This document shows positions 35,736-47,206 of a stretch of 64,000 bases of DNA, piece by piece (the stretch's first letter is position 1; each line of letters opens with the position of its first letter). A program made the position numbers and the translations under genes. This DNA is from Pieris napi. Lineage: Eukaryota > Arthropoda > Insecta > Lepidoptera > Pieridae. The notes under the pieces were generated by a model. The model was not told the DNA's origin and ran no database searches. It saw only the letters and a program-made list of their open reading frames with translations. Where the stretch lies: the NCBI RefSeq assembly GCF_905475465.1, contig NC_062242.1:4367501-4431500 (forward strand). The letters are read 5' to 3'.

Positions 35736-36224
35736 CTAGCGGACCCGACAGACGTTGTCCTGTCTTAACTATGAATATTGATTTCAAATTGGTATAATGA
35801 ATAAAAAAATATTTCAGAAACAAAGTGTTTATTATTCTAATGCTTTATGTTATACAACATACTTTGTTTGTTTTTCTGGCTCGCATATTATTATATGTAT
35901 TATCAATATAATAACTCCGATCGAAGCATTTATTTTGAACGATATTAATTTTTCTTACATCCTCTGACGATATTTGCAGCACGCATTCTGTCAATGTTGT
36001 GTTATGTCAAACGCCATAAGGTTACACCAAAAAGTTCGAATTGTATGGTGGTTAAGTATTCTTGAATTTTCTAATTTTCCGCGCAATTTTTTTCTTTTTT
36101 TCTTTTATAAGAACCTTCTCCTGACAATTACAGACACAACAAAAAAAAATCAGACAAATCGGTCGAGCCGTTTTCATGTGATGTCGTGACAACGGAAAAC
36201 GGGTTTCATTTTTATATATATAGA
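35736..36224 (-). mobile_element. Non-autonomous Helitron 1 (489 bp)
   Basis: On the minus strand it starts TCTATATATATAAAAATGAA at 36224 and ends CGTCTGTCGGGTCCGCTAG at 35736, between A and T as Helitrons require. It matches Helitron 3 at 49759 in opposite orientation. It has no Rep/helicase. Confidence 0.85.
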
Positions 36225-36239
36225 TTACAAATTTCATGT

Positions 36240-36800
36240 AAGATTAATAACGATAAACGAGGGACTTTAGACCGATCGGCCAACTTACTTAAAACCAGCC
36301 TCTCTTCATTATTTCTAAAGACGCTGGAGAAGCTGGTGCTACGAAGCTGGTGTCCTAATCTAAATTCTTACACTCAAATCATCACGCGTACACATCATGC
36401 CAATCAAGAGAACACGCCACAATATTGTGTTTTGTATTGGTATTTCTACTGAAATCAAATCAGCCCACTCTTGGAGCATTTATTGATATAGAAGGCGCCT
36501 TTGAAAAATATTAAATTAATGAGCTATACAGTTCACCGTTAATACCACTACGCGAGGTATCGGCAGCAGACGTTTCCCACAATGCGGTGTCCTATCACCG
36601 CTACTGTGGAGTCTAGTAGTTAACGAGGCCATAACAGAACTTAATGCTACCAGTCTCTGCACGGGAGGCATATCTATTGCTGATGATATATCTATTTTAG
36701 TATCAGGGAAATTTGAAAGCACCAATTTGTGATCTAATGAGGAGGGCCTACAAAGTGATTGAGAGATAGCTACTGAACACGAGCTGTCTATCATGATGAT
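36240..36800 (+). pseudogene. Highly decayed LINE reverse transcriptase relic
   Basis: Plus-strand fragments in changing frames: PISLTSFF-like then LFLKTLEKLVLRS (36300-36345), LGAFIDIEGAFEKY (36470-36510, where the catalytic Asp-containing motif is normally DIEGAFDN), LLWSLVVNEAITELNATS (36600-36655), and GGISIADDISILVSGKFEST (36665-36722, catalytic DD with the preceding Tyr lost). Order and spacing are those of a non-LTR reverse transcriptase. It is too decayed to assign a clade. It lies 15 bp beyond the Helitron 5' end. Confidence 0.75.
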
Positions 36801-37812
36801 ATATGGATGTATTTTGAATTATGGTACAGTAGAATTCAATTTGGCTTTGATTGACCAGCAATAACGTTATAGCAGTCCCCCAGTACTCCTGTTCTGTAAC
36901 TATTCATATACCTATAGGCATTGTACTAAAAAGTATTTTAATACAATAAAAAGAAGTGTATTTGAAAATAGGTACTACAGTATAATAATAGCGACGAGCG
37001 ATATAATCTGTGAGCTTTTTGAATGGAAGGAACCTAATCTATAATTAAGGCTATATACTCGTACAAAACTCACCAGTTAGTGGTTTTTGATAACTAGAAA
37101 TACATTAAATCGAAATAAGTTAGAAAATCATCCAAATTTTGTGCCTATTTATTTGTTACAAAATGTTTATATATTAAACTCTACTATACGTTTTGTATTG
37201 TATCACTTAGTGTTACACTGTGAAGTAACTGTAAATGAACTTTTATTGCTTGAATGCTTGGAAATAAGACGCGTTGCACCTATAGAAATACAGAAGCAAT
37301 ATTCCACCCTCCGTCCTTTATAAAGATGGAACTAGCTTTTTAACTGCATATACAAGAGTGTGAATGGGGACAGTTGAAAGTTCGCGACAAATAACTTTGT
37401 GTAGCGACTTATCTCAGCGTCAGTAAAGAGTGTTATTTTGTATTTTCCTACTCAAGTATCATGTCATATGGTGTTATTTTGTAGGGTAGTGCAGCTGACA
37501 TTAAATCGATATTTGTAGTGAAGACTGAAAAAAAATCGTTTATAGTGGCTACAAGCTACAATATTGATATTGTTTTATAGGAAAAGAAACCAAAAACTAA
37601 GCAGAAAGGGAAATTATTATAATTAAATAATATATGTACTTACATAAAGTAATACAACATACATAATAATATACAACTTTTTCATGTTCTTTTACCATTT
37701 GGAAATCAAATAAAAAAAAAATAATTAAAAAGTTGTCACAACTTTCTTAATGAACTCACAATAATTTTGTTAAACATTAATTGGAAAAGTTGATGGGTCT
37801 ACTATTTATGGT
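36801..37812. other. Intron spacer
   Basis: AT-rich. The 78-aa ORF at 37087-37323 has no features. Confidence 0.4.
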
Positions 37813-39143
37813 ATTACGTGGGTAACACTGAAAATATTTAGAACTGGCCAGTTAAAAACATTGCTAATGAAAACTTTTTGGATTTCTTTTTTAGAACTCT
37901 TTGGTAACCTAATGTAGTATTGCATTCATTTGTCATTTGTTTTTTGTGAATTGGCGGCAAATCTAAAACTCTTGTTATTTTTCTCGCGTGTAGTTTCCCC
38001 ACCTTTTACTTGAAACTGGCATATAGTTAAAACTATTGCCATAATAAAAAAAAAAAACTCTTGTTACACGTGAAAATAAACATAACGCGAGAAAATTTTC
38101 GGTCAATGATTTATTATGACTTTCGTTGAGGGCTTACTCAACAACAAAGCTATGATAGGCTGCGATTAGCATTTCTTAATGAAGCCCCATCTCGTGCCAC
38201 ATCAATAACATAGCAATCTCAATGATGATCCGCGTGAGGGACGTCGTTTAACAGCGACTACTGAAGATAACATCAGTGCTGTGCGACGCATGATAGAGGA
38301 AGATAAGGAAGTAACCTATCAGCAGATACGGACCATATATCAGCAGATACCTATGATACGGGAAAGCCTAGGCATTGATATGAGTCAAGTTCAAAAAATA
38401 TTACACGAATATTTAGGCGTCAGGAAGCTTTGTACCAGGTGGATTCCCCATACTTTAATCGACGACCAGAAACACCTTCGCATGGAATGATTTCCGCCAA
38501 ATGTTGGATAAGTTCAACGGCGGTGATGAAAGATAAAGAAATATTGCTACGAACCCGAAACCAAAAGACAATCAGCTCAGTGGGTGTTTCCTTTGGAGGA
38601 TCGGCCAACTAAGATAAAGAAAGGAAGAAGTCAAGAAAAAAAGATTATTGCCTCATTCTTTGGTCGGAAAGGTCATTTCGCGGCAGTTGTGCTAGAAGAT
38701 GGAAGGACAGTTACTGCAGGCTGGTATGTCAATCGCTGTTTACCCGTTGTCTTGGAAATAATTCGACAGCAGCACCCTTTTCACCACGACAATGCTTCAG
38801 CGCACTCCGCACTGTTGAATATTTTACTATGGCAGGTTTATAGAACGAGATAATGTGTCATCCGCCATACAGTCCTGACTTGGCGCCCTGCGACTTTCAT
38901 TCATTCCCAAGAACTAAAGATAAAATTCGAGGTATTCGCTTTACGCGCCCTGAAGATGCGGTGAAAGCGTACAAATATACCATAGAAGAGACCCCTAAGG
39001 AAGAATGGGCGCACTGCTTTTCTCAGTGGTTCCATCGAATGCGACGATGTGTAGAGTGGAACGGAGATTACTTCGAAAAACAAGAAAAGTATTGGCAACT
39101 TTCTACATTAAGCCGTTTTTCATTTTCAGTGTTACTTATGTAC
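37813..39143 (+). mobile_element. mariner element 3, different family
   Basis: Imperfect inverted repeats: ttacgtgggtaacactgaaa at 37814 and, on the minus strand from the right end, tacataagtaacactgaaaa. The length of about 1.33 kb and a central transposase relic fit a mariner. Its ends and protein are unlike mariner 1 and 2. Confidence 0.75.
38220..39090 (+). pseudogene. mariner 3 transposase relic
   Basis: DDPREGRRLTATTEDNISAV-type linker near 38225, then the helix-turn-helix in 38281-38490 (GIDMSQVQKILHEYLGVRKL, RWIPHTL). After frame changes: KKIIASFFGRKGHFAAVVLE (38632), HPFHHDNASAHSA (second Asp, 38775), MCHPPYSPDLAPCDFHSF (third Asp, 38853) and the C-terminal EEWAHCFSQWFHRMRRCVEW then NGDYFEKQ. 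Several frameshifts make it inactive. The first catalytic Asp region is degraded. Confidence 0.85.
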
Positions 39144-39616
39144 CAATCATGCTTATTTTTAAAGTACCTATCAATTTTAACCAAGTAGACCTTACCTTAA
39201 AGAAAATCTTTGTATTAATATGATATAATTAATTACGCACAACATGAATGCCACCACAATGGGGAACTAATCCCTAGATAAGTCTGTGAATATTGTATAT
39301 TGATATTCAAATAGGAGCTATGCAATCAATCTCTGTCCCAAGCTATCCGTTTTATGCAGCAAAAACATTCTATTGTCAATAATTGTGTCATATTTTCACA
39401 GCAATACCTGGGTCTTGTTTGAGCACTCGATCGTAATGATTATCGTTGAATTGCGTTTTTATCAAACGAAATATATTTTTTAGGTGCTTTGAACATGTTG
39501 TTGGGAGACACACGACCACCATCTACACTTACACTAACAAATGGTCCGGGAGTACGTCGCTGGACGTTTAAGAAACGGTACTCTCTTTTATTGAGAAACC
39601 CGAGCCGAAGTCGTAT
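39144..39616. other. Intron spacer
   Basis: No feature recognised. Confidence 0.4.
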
Positions 39617-40100
39617 TTGAAAGACAATTGAAAAAAAAAACATTTATTCTAAAGCATATTGAATCCTTATTTGGAATTTGTTAGTTTATTTTATTATTTT
39701 AAATGCAGGAACATATAGAGCGTTATTAATTTTAGTATGATAAAATAGAAGTCATTAAAACGCATGTACAGAAATGTTTAAATTAATATGAAATATCTCA
39801 TAGATAAATATGATATCGATACCACTTCTAAAATACAATAATTAAATATGTTGCAGGTTTAATTAGGTTTAGGTTAGTTTATAGATCTCTAAAAGACAAT
39901 TGAAAAAAAAAATATTCTAAAGCATATTGAATCCTTGTTTGGAATTAGTTAGTTTATTTTATTATTTTAAATGCAGATTAAACATATAGAGCGTTATAAA
40001 TTTTAGTATGATAAAATAGAAGTCATTAAAACGCATGTACAGAAATGTTTAAATTAATATAGATAAATATGATATCGATACCACTTCTAAAATACAAAAA
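39617..40100. repeat. Tandem duplication, two about 210-220-bp copies, 268-bp period
   Basis: The run from aaagacaattgaaaaaaaa to ccacttctaaaatacaa occurs at 39619-39838 and again at 39892-40097. Differences are a few small indels (for example loss of gaaatatctcat in copy 2). About 50 bp of unique DNA (ttgcaggtttaattaggtt) lies between. It is non-coding. Confidence 0.9.
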
Positions 40101-40170
40101 TTCATAAAGTTATCTTAAAATAGTAATAAATAGGCATCTAATTATAATTTAAAGAAGATTCATAGAGAAG

Positions 40171-40690
40171 TAGGGAAGGGGGTGACGGGTCTGGGCGTTA
40201 CTGCATACGATTTTTTGCATTTTCTGAGTAAATTTACTATGGTAATATATATATATTTTTTTTTACCATAGGAAAGTAGAGATTTCAACGAACTGAAAGC
40301 ACACCAACTTTTTGAAAAAAGCTGAAATTTTGACGTCAGAATTTTCGATTGAAAATTAGGGTGTTTTTTCGATATTAATTCAAAATAAGGTGAAAAAATA
40401 AATATTTTTAATCAAATAAATTACAGTATATTTGGGATATAATAAGGTAAGTTTTCACCAAATTTCGTTTAAAAAAATAAATTTTTGTAAAAGATAGAAA
40501 TAAAAAACCAAAAAGTTGGTTTTTTGAATTTTTCACATCAATTTTGAGGTTATGTGAAAAATGTGTGAGTACAAAAGTTGTAGATCTTTTTATGACCTAC
40601 AACTTTGCCATTTAGTTTTCTTCGATAGGACTTTTAGTTTTGCCGGAAATCGAGATAAACCGTTTTTTACCCTTAAAACTCCCCCCCTTA
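40171..40690 (+). repeat. Hairpin-rich repeat, single copy of the fold-back family
   Basis: Direct match to 52551-53066 (spacer plus right arm of the fold-back element). It carries a series of stems: ctatggtaa/ttaccatag (about 40237-40270), atttttcacat/atgtgaaaaat (40528-40562) and aaagttgtag/ctacaacttt (40574-40606). Neither terminal inverted repeat of the larger element is present, so it is a fragment or ancestral unit. Confidence 0.85.
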
Positions 40691-41109
40691 TATTGTAAAC
40701 AAAGTGGTTTTATTCTGTGATTTAACAGCAAAAAGGTTTAAGTGAATACTCATACTTAACTTTAATAAATTAAGCGCATGTGAATGAATCAGCGTGAATC
40801 TAACTTCACTTAGATAATGTGAAGTCCCATGTTAAAAACGTCGTTTAAAAGTCCCTCAGTATGAGATTCAAATAAAATACTTTTTCTTTTACATATTCAA
40901 ATTTTTTTGAGTGTCGGCTCGTAAAACTTTGTAAGATAAATTTGACTTCAATGTTATACATACATAAACAGCTACAATGAGTTTCATATCACTTTCATTT
41001 ATACCTACTCTGGTAGGCTGCAAACCTCATTTTGTCAATAGTAGACTGTAGTATTTCTAGATATATAAAAAGCCAAGAATAAAAATAATACTACAAGAAT
41101 GTCACTTAC
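40691..41109. other. Intron spacer before exon B
   Basis: Nothing recognised apart from the exon B splice donor at its edge. Confidence 0.4.
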
Positions 41110-41242
41110 CCACTATATTTAGAGAGCCATGAACTTGCAACGTAAAAAAGGATGGGGCGTCAGCTGATACTTCACACGTGTATAGGCCGCGTGCTTCTTC
41201 TGTCGCCTTTATTGTCAGTTTCTTAGCATCGCTCTCCTCATG
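41110..41242 (-). CDS. beat-like: Beat-like exon B: C-terminal half of Ig domain 1
   Basis: The acceptor is tatcttttcag and the donor gtaagtg. The exon starts in phase 0, exactly matching the end of exon A, and holds 44 codons plus one base. It reads HEESDAKKLTIKATEEARG, then LYTCEVSADAPSFFTL, then SLNIV at the end. Y-x-C-E-V-S-A-D-A-P-S-F is the most diagnostic stretch of Beat Ig domain 1 and supplies the second disulphide cysteine. The exon contains no usable ATG and is too short for ordinary ORF finding. The 5.96-kb intron separating it from exon A contains a truncated Harbinger copy and two MITEs. Confidence 0.93.
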
Positions 41243-42185
41243 CTGAAAAGATAAATACGCTAAAGATAACCTTAAGCAAATAGTCTTGACATAAAATAGT
41301 TATTGGTAAATTATTTTTAAAATTTAGTGTAGCTGTTTGCTCTCTAAATGAAAAAATGAGTTCAACTTCTCACATGAAACATTAAACGTATTGTACGTCC
41401 TTGTACTATTTTTAACTTTTTAATAACATTCTCAATGCTGTGGGAATTATTTCAAAAAGTCAAATTAACAAAGCCGGAATCCTTTTGTAGTTTTGTACCT
41501 AGACAATAAAATTTCATTTTGTCTCAGAATGTATGAGAATAAAATTGAATCGGTATTGTTATTGTTGTCAAGTTGAACTAAAAACTTTTCTAAAATGCAA
41601 GCATTTGAAATGATAATCATTTAACTAGCTTTATAGTTCATATTTGGTAATTTTTGTCCTATTGCAAAATCTTAGGCATACAAAATATTAGATTATTGAT
41701 TAGTACATGCTGGGACACAGCGACAGTGTATTTGCATCCCATACAGCCTCACACACACACAAACAAAATAGAACCTAAAAAAATGCCATAAGCACGAACG
41801 AGTTCCAGCTATTAAATTACGCCTGAAAATGTTTGTGACTAGGGTAGGATAACATATTCATATGTATATGAAAGATTTGCAAGCGAGAGTAATGAAACAT
41901 TAACAAATCTGTCTCCTTCAAAGTGGATAACAATTCTTTGTTCTCGTACAGGGACTTTAGCAAAAACAGCGTCGCATGGTTGGGATATTTTCCATTTTAT
42001 ATTGTGGTTAAATTGTGCTCTGTCTATATAGTAGTATATTTGTGCTACTAGTAAGTAAATACTTTATATAGTATTTAATTTAAGCAGTGTTGGCCGCGTA
42101 TACGCGCGTATTGGAACCCTGAAGTTGCTTTTTATTGATAATTGTGCACCAATGAATAACCTCCGTCCGCAAGATGACTAAGTTA
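41243..42185. other. Intron between exons A and B, unique part
   Basis: A short (CA)n run near 41751-41762; otherwise nothing recognised. Confidence 0.4.
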
Positions 42186-42746
42186 GGCCGTTTCTCCACT
42201 GCTCCGGTCCGGCAAACGTTAATTACCGATCCGATTTAGAAACTCGCAACAGTACTTACGTGCTTCTCCACTACTCCGGCATCCGGTTTTTAACGATCCG
42301 ATAACTTGCTAGATCGGAACGCGGTGTTTTATTGGTCCAAGTATATCCAAGAGGTTATAAATTATTATTCATAGGTTTATTTATAGTTTCTTGAATTTGA
42401 AAGAATCTGGATAACCCGGACCAAACCAAATTATGTTGCTATTTATTTATATTTTTATACTATAGTATTAGTGAACTATTTATTAAGTAGATTTTAATAT
42501 TTCAAGATAGACAATATAAAAAAAGTAATAAACTAGCCAGGGCAATAAAATATTTAGAATTTAGAACGATTTATTAATAAAATTAAGTATATGGGTTTTA
42601 GTTAATATAAGTGTTGCATGATAAATACACAAGTATCGATTATTGTCGGATCGGATATAGTGGAGAAGCGCAATCCGGCCTTCCGATATTTTTCTCATGA
42701 CTCATTCCGGTATCCGACGTCGGACCGGAGCAGTGGAGAAAGGGCC
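42186..42746. mobile_element. MITE with GGCCSTTTCTCCACTGCTCC ends (561 bp)
   Basis: Left end GGCCGTTTCTCCACTGCTCC, right end its complement (GGAGCAGTGGAGAAAGGGCC), with symmetry of about 30 bp. Flanked by TTA on the left and TAA on the right. The end motif recurs internally (cttctccactactccggc at 42272; agtggagaagcgcaatccgg at 42659), giving nested subterminal repeats. It is non-coding, probably Harbinger- or mariner-mobilised. Confidence 0.8.
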
Positions 42747-44588
42747 TAAAAGTTAGCCAAAGTATCTACTGCAAGTCACAATTCCCAAGAAAGACGAAAG
42801 CTAGTTTCCCGAGTGTTTTATAGGATTTATATATTGTGTGTATATTACATATAATAACTTTGAATAACATACCAATATAAAGGAGAGATGAACATTGAAT
42901 TATTATTTCTTTAAAGTTTAACTTATTAGTAATCCACAACTCTAATAATAAAATAAAAATAATATAACCAAAACTGATTACACAATATACCTATACGACG
43001 AAGATTAAGTAATAAACGAGACAATGTACTTATAATTTGCCTATTGAGGTGTGTGTGTTGATATACAATACATGTCAGTACATTATTATGATCATAGTTT
43101 GTACCAAAATAGGAGATATGAAAGAACGACGACGAGTACTACATTTAAGTTTAATATTTTAAGCAATTCGGAGCAGTCAATATGATTGTTCCCTAAACAT
43201 TAGGACTGCCATGATTTTCCCTTTAACCAACACGCTGTTTACGCATCTTTCCGTTATTTAATGTTCTCCATAAGTTTTTTCAACATTCCATCAATTAAGA
43301 AGTTTCTCGTAAGAGACCTTCCAGCTTCAGCCTATACGATGTATTATTATTATTTAAGTGAATTTACACCTCATCGAATAACCTACCTCATGTTGGAATC
43401 ACGGTGTTAGTTAGTTAGCATAGCAAATGAATACATAAGGATACGAGAGTATTATTGTACCTAAGGGTATAACAATATTTTAAATTCAGCATGTCTACCG
43501 TACATGCATAAACTAATTACACTGTTATATTTGCTACATCAAGCTTGTATTTTGTATAAATAATAGGGACGAAAAAGCTTTGGTTAAGTAAACCCATAGA
43601 CGTCGGAATATGTTTAGTTTAGTAAGTTCAACTTTATATTGTTATATCTAACAAATTATTAAAAACATGCTGTTTTAAGTAAACAAGCAGACATTTTTGT
43701 TACTAAAAATCTAAAATATCAAAACAATAGTTAATGAGTTTTCTGAAACACATACAAAACTTTAATAGGTATTGACCTATTTACCCATGAGTAAATACAA
43801 TGCATAATGCAAATAAAAAAATATTTTATGCTAGATTATGCTTATTTATTTCATTGTTATGGTCAACTGAAAACTTTATGGTAGTAATTATAAATCTAGA
43901 TTGTGGGATGATTAAAAATATAAAATATATGAATATTCTTATTTTTACAAAATTCGGTTCTAAGAGTTCTGAAGCAATTTAGTGATTTTCACGCCTTGAA
44001 AATATAATACGTTCATTGAGTTGTATTATTATAACTAAGTTGAGAATGACAGTATGTATGATTACAATGTTTTTTTTTCATATAAAATACGGTAACCATA
44101 GTAACGAACAAGCTACTTTCATCCAGATTTTATAATCTAAAATGGGAAGGAATCTTCAAGCTCGTCGTTCATAAATCTTGATACGTAGAAGAAAAATTAT
44201 TTAAGTTCTTTAAGGCAAAGCAAACTTTTCTCTTCCAAGGAATTAGTTGAGGTGACGTATAGCAGCATTTATCTAGTTGAACACAATTGATAGTCTGCCA
44301 ACTACCAAAGTACCAGCAGCGCATTCACCGCGTGAAACATACCATTATTTTTCATTTCTATGACATTCAAATAGATATATGGGTGAAGATTGTCAAGTTA
44401 TGATAGATCGCATCCCTACATATTTAGCAGCCTTTTGTCGACTAATATTTTCTTGTAGAATGAATCACATCTAACCTATTTAACAACGCACTTATAAGTC
44501 AACGAGCACGCCGGAAATTTAATCCGGCTTGCAGCGTGCCAAGGCATATCGCACAAGTTTTCGGTAAATATTTTGATTTTATTCCTAA
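42747..44588. other. Intron spacer
   Basis: AT-rich; the small ORF at 43800-43982 has no features. Confidence 0.4.
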
Positions 44589-44850
44589 TGGTGGGTACAG
44601 ACTGGTGAAACGTAACATGAAATGTATTATTCTGCCTTTCATTGCATGTTCGCTGCAAGCGTGGACGCATAGCGCGCTCTTAACGCGCATTCACTACGAA
44701 CCTCCCGCGTTCGTCTTGATCCGCCATTCTGCCGCGAACACGGCCCTTCGATACACGTTTTTAAACCGGTAGATCACACGAAGCATGGAGTCCGAAGACC
44801 ATGTTCTTGCTATGACGATTATCAGTACTTCATTATTGCGTACCAATTGC
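44589..44850 (-). mobile_element. Truncated copy of the Harbinger element at 15521
   Basis: Starts TGGTGGGTACAGACTGGTGA after a TAA flank (44586-44588). It is nearly identical, inverted, to 15971-16219. No second inverted repeat follows, so the far end is deleted. The minus-strand ORF 44906-44694 extends beyond the shared part and could be residual coding sequence of the parent; it was not recognised. Confidence 0.85.
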
Positions 44851-44909
44851 GAAATAAAATTTTCTTCTTTGTCAACAAAAACAAAATTATCTGTATTTGT
44901 ATCCATTTC

Positions 44910-45995
44910 AACACTAACATTAACCGAATAACATTAAAGTTCCAACGGCCGTCGCTCACTGCTGCAAAAACAAACAATATCGATATCACTGCTTTTCCTA
45001 ATGTATTTGCTTAAAAAACACGCGGTAATGTGATCTAACGTACTAACGTTAGCAAATAAATGTCTCAAGGCGCATTTTTTATAGGCATAACTTTAAGCAT
45101 ATAATTTATAAATTATGAAAATCTTTTATGTGGCTTATATCAATTATCATACACCGGAATTAAAATGAATATAGATTTGTTTCGGGCCATCGAGGGCGTA
45201 ATTTATAAACCCCATGTCCGTTTTACTAATAATTTTCTTTTATTACACAGATTTAAATGAAGTGTTTTCGGGTATTAAAACAATTTAGTTTTAATAGTAA
45301 TGGGGAATAATATTTTTCAATATGTCAACCCAAAGGCTAGAGGTAAACGATAAACTATTTTCCAGCTAATGTAATCCGCTAAAATAAAATAATATATGTA
45401 AGTAGTTAAACAGCCTTGATATATTTTATATTTAAATATCTAAACAAATATCCGGTTGTGTCCGCAAATTAATTTATGAATATTAAGTATCAGTCACTCA
45501 TCACTATCATCACACCAGACGCTCATTACGCCAACAAAGTTTATATAGCGACACAAAATTAGTTGTTATTGTGTATGGAATAGCAGTAGTATTCTAATAG
45601 ATAATATAGGTTCAGTGGTGTCGAACCGCGCAATCTTTGTCATACGTATAATTCTTATTTATCTGTGGCCGCACCTATCATAGCTTCTGTAATGATAGGC
45701 TTTGGCGCTGTTTTATGTACTTATTTTTAGACATCATATATGTAGTAGAGGCATATGGATGGGTAATAAAAAAAGCTTTTTTTTTTTCATAAAAAGAAAG
45801 AAAGACTAAAAGTCGGTTTCCGTGGTGCATATACTCTCACAAACGTTTTGATACCCTAATTATGCAAGAAGTAAATAACATCAGTTTTAATCAAAACCGT
45901 GCAATTAAGCTAATTAAGTATAAACTTAATTGAAAAAGTGCATAAAGTTAGACGCAAGCAGATAAAACATATAAAAAAATGCCCCGACCTAATGC
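44910..45995. other. Intron spacer
   Basis: AT-rich, nothing recognised; poly-T near 45780. Confidence 0.4.
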
Positions 45996-46345
45996 CGGTA
46001 AATGACGAATGAGGGTAACCAAAAAAATGCCGGTTAGAGGATATCATAGCTGTGGCGAGCAAGCAATGGACGTTAGTGTCGAAATACCTAAACAAACAAA
46101 CGAAAATCATTTATTTATGCAGGTAACACAATGTACACTCATGAACGTCAAAAAGAAAGACATATACTTGAATGCTTCTAATTTTACATTTACTGCCAGT
46201 TCTCAAATCAAGGGCGTAGAACGGAAGAGAAAAACTGGCAATAAACTTTCCGCCACTCTTTTTAATCGCCAAGTTTTTGTTTTACACAACGTTTGTAAGG
46301 AGCTGCAACCATTACACCATGTTCCACCTGACATCTTAAGTAATA
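45996..46345. repeat. Probable dispersed repeat with a 113-aa ORF
   Basis: The 46009-46350 ORF (GVERKRKTGNKLSATLFNRQ, VFVLHNVCKELQPLHHVPPD) has no domain. Its DNA resembles anonymous repeats I recall from lepidopteran genomes, and the minus strand is open as well. I treat it as repeat-derived rather than a gene. Ends were not found. Confidence 0.35.
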
Positions 46346-46701
46346 AATAATAATACAGTGGCAAAAACATTTCTGAACAAAATTGAACTCATTGCTAGGG
46401 CTATCTTCTAGTAGTGTATGGAAAAACGTCGAATCTGCTTGAAAAGTTATCAACAACTCACGTGTTCATACAGTCGCCGATTCCACACTACACAGACGCG
46501 ACACCCACGACAACACGTAGGCGCTTAGTGTATATAGACTGAGTATAGGTACGGTGTGTCCTATTGTAGTCTAAAACTATCATCACGAGTGTTCGTGTTT
46601 GAGTTACTTATAAAAGATTTTTACATAAATTTATTTGATTTTCACATAGATACCTAATCTAACCACACGCGCCACACATAGTTTATGCGTTCTTTTGATT
46701 A

Positions 46702-47117
46702 GCCGTGTCCACACCGAACGATCCATCGCGATCCGATCGCGCGCGGCATGAGGGCGATTCAAATGTGCAGGCGGCACGCGGCAGGGAGCGCGCGTTCCAC
46801 ATCTATGTATTCTTTTAATATCCCTTTACAGGAAGAATAAATATTTATTGGATCCTAATGATATTACATAAATAGTAGGCAAACTACCGACTAGATTGCC
46901 TACTATTTGTGATGAACAAAAGTCAAATTGATCTGCAGACAAAGTTCAACTGATTCAGCATGGATCCGCTGGAACGTGTTGGATCAGCCAGTCAGGATCG
47001 CAAAAGATTGCTGTTGGATCGGCTTAGTACGATCCACGCTCCACGCATCGCGATCTTGGATCGCGAATCGCGGGATCGCCAATCCTTTTTGGATCGTTCG
47101 GTGTGGACGAGGGCGGC
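46702..47117. mobile_element. GATC-dense MITE (416 bp)
   Basis: Ends GCCGTGTCCACACCGAACGA and the complement of GCCGCCCTCGTCCACACCGA; flanks TTA and TAA. Fourteen GATC tetramers were counted, mostly as TGGATCG or CGATCC near the ends. A central stem aatagtaggcaa/ttgcctactatt is at 46871-46908. It is non-coding. It ends 90 bp from Beat-like exon A. Confidence 0.82.
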
Positions 47118-47206
47118 TAACGTGTAGAAATTACGTCTTATATTTTCGAAACTTCTAACGTTTTCCAAATGTGTTTTAAATTTTGAAGTAGTTATTATAT
47201 ACTCAC

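Noticed and set aside
46009..46350. 113-aa ORF as a host gene
   Set aside because: No domain, both strands open, and the DNA looks like a dispersed repeat; no splice or promoter context.
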